IMG/VR virus record: IMGVR_UViG_3300045941_000233
Coordinates: 1 to 64,000 of that record
DNA from: a virus
Strand: one strand, 5' to 3'
DNA: 64,000 nucleotides
The notes beneath the pieces were generated by a model, which worked only from the letters and a program-made list of their open reading frames with translations, ran no database searches and had not been told where the DNA came from. Shown in pieces: positions 47,932-55,811 of the stretch (positions within the stretch are counted from its first letter, which is position 1; the number at the start of each line of letters is the position of its first letter). A program made the translations under genes and the position numbers.

Positions 47932-48232
47932 TAAGGCAAAAGCAATGCGCCAGCCAGACGCAATCCCGAAGTGGTTGCGTGGAATGGCGTCAGACAAACG
48001 AAAGGAGGTTGACGATTTATGTCGCGCCTACCTGAACGGCGAATTGCCGCCGCACGTCACCGTCTCAAGCCTATGGCGGGAAGTCATCGCTCCGGCCGGA
48101 ATTGCCGCCAGCCTTCAATCGTTCGGTGACTACATACGAAAGATTCGCCATGAAAAAATGCCCGACGGACGACCTGCTGTCAAAGGCCAAGCAGATAGAC
48201 GGAACAGAGGAAAACAAAAGCCAAAAGATTAG
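47918..48232 (+). CDS. Hypothetical protein, 104 aa
   Basis: GGGAGATAAGCA before the ATG; overlaps the previous gene by 14 bases. Helical (MSLIDKAKAMRQPDAIPKWL, RKEVDDLCRAYLNGELPPHV) with a basic Lys/Arg tail. It could be a small DNA-binding regulator. The last 83 bases overlap the phosphoesterase gene. Confidence 0.65.
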   Translation: MSLIDKAKAMRQPDAIPKWLRGMASDKRKEVDDLCRAYLNGELPPHVTVSSLWREVIAPAGIAASLQSFGDYIRKIRHEKMPDGRPAVKGQADRRNRGKQKPKD

Positions 48233-49193
48233 ACGGATTGAATCCGAGCTCGCCAAGATTCGCCGTGAGAGAGACGCATGGAAGAAACAGGAGCAGGATC
48301 TTGAGCATGTTATCGGAATCATGCAGCAGCGGATCGAACGGCAGTCCAGGAAAATGTTCAAGCTGCCGCGCGGCCAGTCGCCGGCGGTAAAGGGCGGCCA
48401 TTGGCATCGGGTAATCATTCCGGACACTCACGGCAGCCTGATTCATAAGGCAGCCGCCGGCGCCTTCCTGCGCGACTTGGAATATCTGCGGCCCCGCGAG
48501 GTTGTTTTACTGGGGGACCATTTGGAGTGTGGTGGATTCCTGGCCGAACATCACACTTGGGGCTATATCGCGCAGTCGGAATACACGTTTGTTGACGACG
48601 AGCACGCCGCCAACGGCTTCCTCGACTCCGTGCAGGCGGCCTGCCCGCAAGTTGTCGAAGGCGACTGGCACTACATCGAAGGAAATCACGAACGGCGCAT
48701 TGAAACATGGTGCATAACCAAGGCTCTCCGTAGCGGCCGCGATGCGCAGTGGTTGCTCAGCAGGCTTGGCACCGAAGCCACGTTGTCGCTCCCCCGCCGC
48801 GGCATCAAATATTACCGCCAAGCCGAAATGTACTGCGGGCTCCCCGTCCGCGGGACGATCAAGCTGGGGCATTGCCTGTTCACTCACGGCAGCAGCACGG
48901 CCGACGACGCCCCGGCGAAGATGCTGGCGAAGTTTGCCACCAATCTAATTTTCGGACATATCCACCGAATCCGCTCGCTCACGAAACACTTTGTCGGCAC
49001 CGGAGACTTGACGGCTCACTCGGACGGTTGCTTATCTGAGAAAGTTCCGCTGTGGCGCCACACTGATCCGACCACTTGGAGTCATGGCTATGGCGTCCAG
49101 GTTGTGCGGCCCGACGGCTGCTTTTTGCATATCACCGTGCCGATTCTGGAAGGCAAAAGTTTACTAGGTCCGTTACTGGGGGCTGTGAAATGA
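48150..49193 (+). CDS. Calcineurin-like metallophosphoesterase
   Basis: 347 aa from ATG 48150. An N-terminal coiled coil (KIRRIESELAKIRRERDAWK), then all family motifs: IPDTHG (D/H), LLGDHLEC (GDxxD/E), GNHERRIE (GNHE), FTHGSS and FGHIHR. Two-metal phosphodiesterase; phage members are usually of the lambda-like or DUF group acting on DNA or nucleotides. ATGA overlap with the next gene and a long overlap with the previous one. Confidence 0.85.
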   Translation: MKKCPTDDLLSKAKQIDGTEENKSQKIRRIESELAKIRRERDAWKKQEQDLEHVIGIMQQRIERQSRKMFKLPRGQSPAVKGGHWHRVIIPDTHGSLIHKAAAGAFLRDLEYLRPREVVLLGDHLECGGFLAEHHTWGYIAQSEYTFVDDEHAANGFLDSVQAACPQVVEGDWHYIEGNHERRIETWCITKALRSGRDAQWLLSRLGTEATLSLPRRGIKYYRQAEMYCGLPVRGTIKLGHCLFTHGSSTADDAPAKMLAKFATNLIFGHIHRIRSLTKHFVGTGDLTAHSDGCLSEKVPLWRHTDPTTWSHGYGVQVVRPDGCFLHITVPILEGKSLLGPLLGAVK

Positions 49194-49846
49194 GTTTTTG
49201 GTATCTGGCGACTCCGTATTCCAAGTACAAGGGCGGAATCGTGGCGGCATTCAATGAGGCCGCCAGGCAAGCGGCCGTCTTGTTGCGTGCCGGAGTGCCG
49301 GTCTTTTGTCCAATCACGCATTCGCATCCGATTGCCATCTACGGCGAAATAGATCCGTTAGATCACTCGATTTGGCTTGAGTCCGATGGATATTTCATGG
49401 AAGCGGCCCGCGGGCTAATCGTTTGCGAGCTCGACGGCTGGAAAGAGAGCTACGGCGTCAATCACGAAATCAAGTGCTTTGAAAAGCAAGGCAAGCCGAT
49501 AGTCCAGATGACGCCGGGCGTTGTGCCAGACTTTTTCAATCTGAAATCGCCTGCCGCCAACATATTGAAAATCGCCGACTCGCTGGTTCATGGCGATCGT
49601 GGCGTCAGCTACGGACATCCCGAAGACGATTTTTCGTGTGTTGCGGCTATCGCCACGGCCATGCTCCGCCGTCAGGGCAAGCTTGCCGGCAACGAAGTGA
49701 TATCGGCCGAAGATTGGGCGCTGTTCATGGTGGCGTGCAAGATCACGCGCGAGTGCTATCAGCACAAGATCGATAACCTTGTGGACGGCGCCGGCTACTT
49801 CGAAACTCTACAGATGATCCACGAACGACGCGCCGGGAGAAGTTAA
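49190..49846 (+). CDS. DUF1937-like plus C-terminal phage domain
   Basis: 218 aa. The N-terminal half MSFWYLATPYSKYKGGIVAA, VPVFCPITHSHPIAIYG, DPLDHSIWLESDGYFMEAAR and LIVCELDGWKESYGVNHEIK is a textbook DUF1937/nucleoside deoxyribosyltransferase-like fold. The C-terminal half (RGVSYGHPEDDFSCVAAIAT ... WALFMVACKITRECY) is the phage DUF6378-type helical domain. It may hydrolyse or exchange nucleoside bonds, unproven. ATGA overlap upstream. Confidence 0.8.
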   Translation: MSFWYLATPYSKYKGGIVAAFNEAARQAAVLLRAGVPVFCPITHSHPIAIYGEIDPLDHSIWLESDGYFMEAARGLIVCELDGWKESYGVNHEIKCFEKQGKPIVQMTPGVVPDFFNLKSPAANILKIADSLVHGDRGVSYGHPEDDFSCVAAIATAMLRRQGKLAGNEVISAEDWALFMVACKITRECYQHKIDNLVDGAGYFETLQMIHERRAGRS

Positions 49847-49927
49847 GTGGCGAATTGGTTCTACCTGGCCGGCAGCGTGATGTTTTTAATCGGCACGATT
49901 ATCAACATGCTCTCCGCGAGGCATTGA
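49847..49927 (+). CDS. 26-aa membrane peptide
   Basis: GTG 49847 directly after the previous stop, GGGAG seven bases before it. VANWFYLAGSVMFLIGTIIN is a single transmembrane helix ending MLSARH. The next gene starts at its stop. Role unknown. Confidence 0.5.
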   Translation: MANWFYLAGSVMFLIGTIINMLSARH

Positions 49928-50284
49928 ATGGATTTGCCGGTTTGCGGCCATCGCACAAGCGCCACCGATTCGTCCGGCCGCAATCAATACACTTGCGACC
50001 ATCCGCAAGTCGCCCGCCCGCACGCTTCCGCTGTCGTGTCCGAACAGTTTTGCAGAGAGTGCGGACTTGTTGAATTCGGGCCGGCGGCTGTCGCGTATCA
50101 ACCATCTTGCCCAGAGCAGCCGACGTTGATCGAGTATTATTCTCGCGCCATGACTTGCATGTCCTGCCGCTCGCGCGACGGCAACCATTGCGTATTGTCT
50201 GGCGGCTCATGTAGTCTCGCGCAGAAGCTGGCGCGGCCGGACTTCGCCTGTCCGCTAGGCAATTTCGGGACAATCAAAAGATGA
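49928..50284 (+). CDS. Cys/His-rich zinc protein, 118 aa
   Basis: Cys/His clusters: MDLPVCGHRTS, YTCDH, FCRECG, MTCMSCRSRDGNHC and SCSL...FACPLG, enough for two or three zinc sites. The first half resembles a small zinc ribbon. ATGA overlap with the membrane protein downstream. No family recognised. Confidence 0.65.
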   Translation: MDLPVCGHRTSATDSSGRNQYTCDHPQVARPHASAVVSEQFCRECGLVEFGPAAVAYQPSCPEQPTLIEYYSRAMTCMSCRSRDGNHCVLSGGSCSLAQKLARPDFACPLGNFGTIKR

Positions 50285-50499
50285 TCTATGTCTTACTGTT
50301 TGTGACCGGGGTTTTTTGCGGCGTTTCAATCGGATTCATTGCCGGAACTTTGTTCGGCGCCGCGCTGTGGAGGTCAGCCTGGAACGGGTACGGCGATTCG
50401 GTCGATTACACAGTGACGATGGAGTCGGCCAAAACCGAAGAGCAGGAAGAATCCGACTGGTGGAAAAAGGGGGCAAGCGACAGGAATGAGCGAGACTGA
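50281..50499 (+). CDS. Single-pass membrane protein, 72 aa
   Basis: IYVLLFVTGVFCGVSIGFIA and on gives one long N-terminal membrane helix with an acidic, Lys-containing cytoplasmic tail (SAKTEEQEESDWWKKGAS), like the small DUF3789-type phage membrane proteins. Placed just before the coiled-coil genes and portal. Role unknown. Confidence 0.65.
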   Translation: MIYVLLFVTGVFCGVSIGFIAGTLFGAALWRSAWNGYGDSVDYTVTMESAKTEEQEESDWWKKGASDRNERD

Positions 50500-50821
50500 G
50501 CAGGCCAATCGGCTGAAGGACTTCGAACGAGTCTCGGAATTGCTTTGGCCGGCGGTTCGTTTCTTTGGTCTATGCGGCGCCGACCCGCGGTACGTTGCCG
50601 CGGTCGCGGAGCTCGGGGTGCTGCTTGGCAAGGCGAAGTCGCTTGGCGAAGCGGAAGGTCCGACCGGCGATACGATCGCGAAGGCCCGCGCCGAACAGCG
50701 CCGGGCGGATTTTGCGGAAATCGCCAATTACATCGAGCAGACCGGAGAGATACGGTCGCGAATTGGCCGCGGTAATTCCGCGGATATCGCTGAAATAGTT
50801 AGGGGGCTGGCAAGCAAGTGA
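50486..50821 (+). CDS. Hypothetical protein, 111 aa
   Basis: Helical, charged (SETEQANRLKDFERVSELLW ... DTIAKARAEQRRADFAEIAN). CAGGA near the ATG; overlaps the previous gene by 14 bases and the next by GTGA. Possibly a head-completion or packaging accessory from its position only. Confidence 0.6.
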   Translation: MSETEQANRLKDFERVSELLWPAVRFFGLCGADPRYVAAVAELGVLLGKAKSLGEAEGPTGDTIAKARAEQRRADFAEIANYIEQTGEIRSRIGRGNSADIAEIVRGLASK

Positions 50822-51126
50822 TACGCCGATTTTTTCGCTGGTTGATCGATCACTGGCACGCCCGCCGCGCTTACGAAGCCAATCGCCGCGACATCATCGG
50901 CCGATACGTCGTCCGGGAAGAAGAAATCACGGAGCGACACCGCCGGGAAATCGAGTCGAAGGATTCGACCATTGCGCTGCAGCAGCTTGAGCAAAAAGTG
51001 CTGCTTTCGATGATCGAAACACTGCAAGCCAAGCTATCCAGCGTCCAGGCCGCACTTGCACTACAGCAGGCCCAGTCTGAAAATGCAGTGAGACGACCGC
51101 CACAAGCCGGGGGCACGGCGAATTAG
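50818..51126 (+). CDS. Basic coiled-coil protein, 102 aa
   Basis: GTG start at 50818 overlapping the previous stop (GTGA). Basic start (IRRFFRWLIDHWHARRAY), then a long coiled coil (EEITERHRREIESKDSTIAL QQ onwards). Directly upstream of the portal gene. Function unknown. Confidence 0.65.
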   Translation: MIRRFFRWLIDHWHARRAYEANRRDIIGRYVVREEEITERHRREIESKDSTIALQQLEQKVLLSMIETLQAKLSSVQAALALQQAQSENAVRRPPQAGGTAN

Positions 51127-51136
51127 GTGAGCGTCC

Positions 51137-52636
51137 ATGTCGATCCAGGACTTGATTACAGAGGCAAAAGACCGTCGCGTCGGATTTTATAAGGCGGCGA
51201 CGGCATCTCTATCACGCGGCCCGTCCGGAGGCAGCGCGGCCGGCGGCCCGTACATGCAAGGCGAAGCGAGCATTGCGTCCGCTTTCGGCGACCAAGTGAC
51301 GGCCGGCGCCGAACGGCAATATCGCGCGGCCCGCGGGGGCTGGCAGTGGGCGGCCATGCGGCCGGTTGCCGTCCGGGTAGCCGATCAACCGTTCCGGTGC
51401 GGCAACAAGCAGATCCGCAAAGACTCCGGCCAAAACGCCCCCAGCAAGTTTCGCCGCAAGGTTTTCGAGTGCGCGCCGCTGTTCGTTCAGAAGCAGATGA
51501 GCGAGGGGATGGATCAGGACGACAGCCATCCGCTGCTTGAACTGTTCGAGTCCCCGAATCCGTTTATGACTGGCTGGGCGAACGTGTATTGCACGGCCCT
51601 GTCGATGCAGATCACCGGCAAAGCGTTTTGGTGGCTGGAAAATTTACAGTCGGATCCGAACAGTCCATCCAGCGCTCAACAAATGCGGCTGTGGTATTTG
51701 CCCGTGTCTTGGGTCCGAGAAATCAGCACCGAAACAGAGCCATTGGCCCAATTCAAGGTTATTCCGCCGGGTGTCACGGAAGACCGGGCGGTAATAGTCC
51801 CTGGCGCGGACATGTTGCGGTTTACCTATCCCGACCCGGCCGACCCTCTCGGGCAATTGAGCCCGATGCAGACCCAAGCCCGGGCGATCAATACCGACGA
51901 CGAAATTCAAAAGTCCCAGTTTGCGTCGATGATGAACGGCGCGCGGCCCGGAATGATTCTCACCGCCGGCCGACTGGAAATGCCGGCTGGAATGGGCGGC
52001 GGACTGGGACCGCGGCCCATTTTGACGCCCGAGCAGCGAGCGCAGCTTACATCCGCTTGCCGGCTGGCTTACGCGGGCGCCATGCATCACATGGAGCCGT
52101 TTATCATCGACGGCATGATCGAAAACGTGCAGCCGTGGACCCTCAACCCGGTCGATCTGGACTTTCCCAACGGTTCGAGCCTGACCAAAGAGCGGATTTT
52201 CCAGGGCTTCGGCATGAATCCGATCGTGGCCGGACAGATCGAGGGAGCCAACCGCGCTTCGGCCTACGTGGCGCAGGCGAACGTCGATGCGAATGTCGTT
52301 AATCCCCTGATTACACAGATTTCGCAGACCATGACGATGAAGCTGAGTCCGCGATTTTCAGGCGACGGCGCCGGTCGCAAGTTGTATGTCTGGATTGACC
52401 GGGCTGTCGCGCACGACGAAGAGATTGAAATCCAGAAAACGGCCCAGCTTTTAGAGGGACACGCCATCACAAAGAACGAGCTCCGCGAGCGAAACGGAAT
52501 GGCGCCCATGGAAACCGGCGGCGACGAAATAGCCGCCCCGCCAGAGCCGCCGCTGGCCCCGCCAGGATCCACCGGCCCACAGCGCCCCGGTAGTGGTGGC
52601 CAGCGTCCGCCGGCCCGCGGCAAGCCCAAGCGCTGA
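51137..52636 (+). CDS. Phage portal protein, HK97 family
   Basis: 499 aa. WQWAAMRPVAVRVADQPF, HPLLELFESPNPFMTGW, SMQITGKAFWWLENL, LRFTYPDPADPLGQLSPM, KSQFASMMNGARPGMILT and FGMNPIVAGQIEGANRASAY follow the HK97-type portal order (DNA entry ring, one vertex of the head). A Pro/Gly-rich tail of ~40 residues ends the protein. The prohead protease and capsid genes lie 1.6 kb downstream, interrupted by a glycosyltransferase and two other genes. Confidence 0.92.
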   Translation: MSIQDLITEAKDRRVGFYKAATASLSRGPSGGSAAGGPYMQGEASIASAFGDQVTAGAERQYRAARGGWQWAAMRPVAVRVADQPFRCGNKQIRKDSGQNAPSKFRRKVFECAPLFVQKQMSEGMDQDDSHPLLELFESPNPFMTGWANVYCTALSMQITGKAFWWLENLQSDPNSPSSAQQMRLWYLPVSWVREISTETEPLAQFKVIPPGVTEDRAVIVPGADMLRFTYPDPADPLGQLSPMQTQARAINTDDEIQKSQFASMMNGARPGMILTAGRLEMPAGMGGGLGPRPILTPEQRAQLTSACRLAYAGAMHHMEPFIIDGMIENVQPWTLNPVDLDFPNGSSLTKERIFQGFGMNPIVAGQIEGANRASAYVAQANVDANVVNPLITQISQTMTMKLSPRFSGDGAGRKLYVWIDRAVAHDEEIEIQKTAQLLEGHAITKNELRERNGMAPMETGGDEIAAPPEPPLAPPGSTGPQRPGSGGQRPPARGKPKR

Positions 52637-53301
52637 TGGTCAGCGCCAGCGACTTAACCGTGATGGTCGTAATGGTTGGCGGGACGGATTATTGGCCAAA
52701 AACACGGCCGTTTATTGAAGAATACTGTCAGCGGCACGGCTATCAATTTCGAGTCTTCACCGAAGACTGCCTGCCGGCTGAAGCGCATCCGTCCTGGAAC
52801 AAGCTGGCGATAGCATCGTTTGCAAAAACGCCGCACGTCGTCACCTGGGACGCCGACTTAGTTCCATTGCCGCAAGCCGGCCCGATCCATGTCGAGCTCG
52901 ACCCCGATCGTCTTGGCATGGTCAAAATCCCTCCGTCACACGGCGGCTATTCGAAGCTGAGATATCGCTACGGCCGCCGGGCTGCGCCGCACATGCAATT
53001 CAACTGTGGCCTGATTTCCATTCCGGACGCCTGGAAGCCGTTCCTGCGCGACTTGTTTTTCGCTTCCGACTATGGGCGGTCGATCTTTTGGGAGCAGGGC
53101 GCGCTAAATTACGCGATCTATCGCCAGTCGATCGATGTCTGCGAGCTCGACAGCCGCTGGAATTACTGGGTTTCTGGCGTCCTGCGCCGCCGGCATCTGG
53201 TCGAAGCCAACTGCCTGCACTTTGCCAGTCGATCGTGGCTCCGGCGCCGCAACGTCGATCTGCTGTACCGGCTACTTCGCCGGCCACTCCCGGCAGCCTG
53301 A
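52636..53301 (+). CDS. GT-A glycosyltransferase-like protein
   Basis: 221 aa, stop-start overlap with the portal (TGATG). MVVMVGGTDYWPKTRPFIEE, then HVVTWDADLVPLPQ (DxD), MQFNCGLISIPD and WEQGALNYAI are the pattern of GT8 or GMA12/MNN10-like enzymes. Inserted in the head operon right after the portal, so it may glycosylate capsid or tail proteins (inference). Third transferase in the window. Confidence 0.75.
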   Translation: MVSASDLTVMVVMVGGTDYWPKTRPFIEEYCQRHGYQFRVFTEDCLPAEAHPSWNKLAIASFAKTPHVVTWDADLVPLPQAGPIHVELDPDRLGMVKIPPSHGGYSKLRYRYGRRAAPHMQFNCGLISIPDAWKPFLRDLFFASDYGRSIFWEQGALNYAIYRQSIDVCELDSRWNYWVSGVLRRRHLVEANCLHFASRSWLRRRNVDLLYRLLRRPLPAA

Positions 53302-53321
53302 AATATTTTCGTTTTTGCCTG

Positions 53322-53351
53322 TTGACGTTTTCCGCGGTTTGTTTCTAAGTT
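53322..53351 (+). promoter_or_regulatory. Weak promoter, possibly leaderless transcript
   Basis: TTGACG (53322-53327), 18 bases, TAAGTT (53346-53351). A transcript would start at about 53358, exactly the ATG of the next gene, so it could be leaderless. Confidence 0.4.
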
Positions 53352-53357
53352 CGGGCT

Positions 53358-53555
53358 ATGGCGGCTGACGAAGTGGATTTGGAGTCACCGCAAGAGAAGT
53401 CAGCGAGGCTTGAAAGGTCGATCTATTCGCTGGTTGCTGAAGCCGTAAGGCACAAAGCCGCCTCGAAGTCCTTCGGTCACTTTCAAATCAAGCTGGTCTT
53501 CAAGCACGGCCTAATCGACATGATTGAGGCCGGCGACAACGTAACGCACAAGTAA
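53358..53555 (+). CDS. Hypothetical protein, 65 aa
   Basis: Helical/acidic (DEVDLESPQEKSARLERSIY SLV) followed by HFQIKLVFKHGLIDMIEAG. Small protein between GT and the head genes, with a strong terminator after it. No ribosome site, consistent with leaderless start. Unknown. Confidence 0.55.
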   Translation: MAADEVDLESPQEKSARLERSIYSLVAEAVRHKAASKSFGHFQIKLVFKHGLIDMIEAGDNVTHK

Positions 53556-53577
53556 TTTTTTAGTCAGAGCACCAAAG

Positions 53578-53620
53578 AAGGGCCTGGCAAGCGAGTCCGC
53601 TCGCTTTCCAGGCCCTTTTT
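53578..53620 (+). terminator. Strong rho-independent terminator
   Basis: AAGGGCCTGG (53578-53587) pairs with CCAGGCCCTT (53608-53617); inside, AAGCGAG pairs with CTCGCTT. It is followed by TTT and CGTTTTT. Separates the small gene from the head-protein operon. Confidence 0.85.
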
Positions 53621-53646
53621 CGTTTTTACACACAAAGGCCATCGAA

Positions 53647-54177
53647 ATGAACGCTCAAGGTTTTGGCGGTTTGTATGTCACTGGCAATACAACGAACGTC
53701 CATGCCTTGAGCACGGGCACGGAGCTTTCCGGCGTGTTGCTTACGTGGGTGGCGCTTTCCGGCGTCACTGCCGCGCATGGCGATGTTTCCGTTACTCCCA
53801 GCACTTCAACGGGCCGGCTGACCCTGAAGCCGGGCGCTTACGAAGTCGTTTTCGAGTGCAGCGTCGAAAACAACATCGTTTCCGGCCTGTCGTCTGAAGA
53901 CGTGACAGTCCAAGACATCCTGCAAGCGGACATCCGCCAGGGCAATTCGTCCGGCACGATGACCGCCATCACCGGCACCAAGAGCAAGGTGGCCTTGCTG
54001 GAAGGCTTGCCGACCATGCTCCGCATCACGGCGCTGGTGGAAATCGCGCACGCCGCGGCCGCTGCGACCACGCCCTACAACTACATCTCCGTTTGGCTCA
54101 CGACGGCGATCACTGGCGGAACACTGAGCGACGTGCTCATCAGCGAAGCCCGGTTCTACGCAAAGCGGCTGTACTAA
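53647..54177 (+). CDS. Putative head decoration or virion beta protein
   Basis: 176 aa. Beta-rich, Thr/Ser/Gly-rich: GLYVTGNTTNVHALSTGTEL, KPGAYEVVFECSVENNIVSG, SVWLTTAITGGTLSDVLISE. This looks like a jelly-roll or C1q/TNF-like virion domain. It starts the head operon just before the protease. Role as decoration protein is inference. Confidence 0.55.
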   Translation: MNAQGFGGLYVTGNTTNVHALSTGTELSGVLLTWVALSGVTAAHGDVSVTPSTSTGRLTLKPGAYEVVFECSVENNIVSGLSSEDVTVQDILQADIRQGNSSGTMTAITGTKSKVALLEGLPTMLRITALVEIAHAAAAATTPYNYISVWLTTAITGGTLSDVLISEARFYAKRLY

Positions 54178-54229
54178 TTCCGCCGCTCGACCCGCGCCCG
54201 CTGTCCGCTGGATCGAAAGGTTTTGGCTG

Positions 54230-55774
54230 ATGACGCTTGAACAACTCATTGAGTCGATCAACTCCCGAAAGGCATTTTCGCCTTTCGGCATCAGCACGGC
54301 CGCGGCTTACGTCGGCGGCATCGCTCCATGTCTGACCGGTGGCGATCTATGCCCGGTCAAGATTTTCAAGTTGGCGTCGGCCGACTTGTGGGAAAAGGAA
54401 ATCAAGGAGGCGGCCAACCGCCTGACGTATTGCGATAACGCCATGGCGGACCCCGACTTGCTTTCCAAGTCGATTCGCGACGGCGCCGGCATCACCAAGG
54501 ATGCTGTGCTCGAATACGACTGCGTTTTGTCGTCGTGCATGAAGGACCGCGACGGCGATATCGTCCGGCAAAAGGGCGGCCTGGAAGTCGATCTGAAAAT
54601 GCCGCTGCTGTGGCAGCATATTCAGGTGAGCCCCATCGGCAAGCATGTCGCCCTGCTTGAACAGGACGACACGATCACCAAGTCGCGTTTCGCCATCGCT
54701 GACACCGAGCTTGGCCGCGATGCGGCCGTGCTGGTGAAATTCGGCGCTCTCCGCAAGTCCATTGGCTTCAAGCCTTTCGAGTTTTCGCCCATCGAAATCG
54801 TCAAAGGTTCCGACGGCAAGGATCATGTCCGCGGCTGGGACGTGAAGAAATCGGCCTGCATGGAAGGTTCGCTGGTTTCGATTCCCGCCAATCCGGCCGC
54901 CGGCATCCTGTCCTACTACGAAAAGGAATTCGACGGGCTGTGCACGGCCCACGGCCGCGGGCTGCTGAAGCACCCGATGGTAAAGCATTGGTCGAAGGGC
55001 ATTTACGATTTGCGGCCGGTCCAAGTCCCGGGTGTCGATCTGAGCACCAAAGCGGCCGAATCCGAGACGACCGCCAAGCTGACGATTGGCGGCGCGGTTG
55101 TCGAGCTCTCCACCAAATCAACGGCCGCCGCAGAGAAATCCGGCCAAGCGCAGGGCCAAGAGAAGCGGAAATGCCCGAAGTGCGGCGTCGGCCGCCTGGC
55201 GTCCAACGGCGAATGCCCGAATTGCTTCCACATCGAAGTGGATAACAAACCCGGCAGCGCCCCCAAGTCCACGGAGCCGACCGCCGACAAAGCCGTCACC
55301 GATGACCTGTCAACGAAAATGATGGGCAATGAGTACATCGACGGCAGCTACGAAAAAGTCCAGTCGATGCTCCGCGCCACCGCGCGAAGCTACTTGCGCG
55401 GCAAGGGCCTGACGGCCAACGAAAACGGCTATACGGATCTGGTTGCGACGTTCGGCGATTCGGCCGTCGTTTGCCTGTACTCCTACGGCGATGTTAAGTC
55501 GCCTTGCTACCGAATCGATTACTCGGTGGACAAGAGCGGCGCCGCCACCTGGACCGGCGAACCGAAGTCGGTCGAAGTCAAGCAGCAAATCATCGACAAG
55601 CGCTTCGCGGCCGAGTCGATCGACGCACTCTCCCGCAAGCTGGCCGCCAAGATGCTCAACGCTGACGGCGCCAACGAGCAAGTGCGAGCCGCGCACGACA
55701 CGATTTCCAAGGCTTTCGCGACCCTCAAACAGTCCAGCGAGAGCTTTGATTTTGAGGAATTGTTCAGTAACTAA
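54230..55774 (+). CDS. HK97-type prohead protease with zinc ribbon and extra C-domain
   Basis: 514 aa, far longer than a usual protease (~200). Residues ~93-235 are the HK97 protease domain: VLSSCMKDRDGDIVRQKGGL, PLLWQHIQVSPIGK (catalytic His), RFAIADTELGRDAAVL and CMEGSLVSIPANPAA (catalytic Ser). Then a zinc ribbon CPKCGVGRLASNGECPNC (~315-332) and a helical C-terminal domain (to 514) which may be a scaffold removed during maturation. CGAAAGG precedes the ATG. It cleaves scaffold and capsid delta domain. Confidence 0.85.
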   Translation: MTLEQLIESINSRKAFSPFGISTAAAYVGGIAPCLTGGDLCPVKIFKLASADLWEKEIKEAANRLTYCDNAMADPDLLSKSIRDGAGITKDAVLEYDCVLSSCMKDRDGDIVRQKGGLEVDLKMPLLWQHIQVSPIGKHVALLEQDDTITKSRFAIADTELGRDAAVLVKFGALRKSIGFKPFEFSPIEIVKGSDGKDHVRGWDVKKSACMEGSLVSIPANPAAGILSYYEKEFDGLCTAHGRGLLKHPMVKHWSKGIYDLRPVQVPGVDLSTKAAESETTAKLTIGGAVVELSTKSTAAAEKSGQAQGQEKRKCPKCGVGRLASNGECPNCFHIEVDNKPGSAPKSTEPTADKAVTDDLSTKMMGNEYIDGSYEKVQSMLRATARSYLRGKGLTANENGYTDLVATFGDSAVVCLYSYGDVKSPCYRIDYSVDKSGAATWTGEPKSVEVKQQIIDKRFAAESIDALSRKLAAKMLNADGANEQVRAAHDTISKAFATLKQSSESFDFEELFSN

Positions 55775-55811
55775 CGCCGGCGCAAGCCGGAATTTGTAAA
55801 GGGCCGACCCA

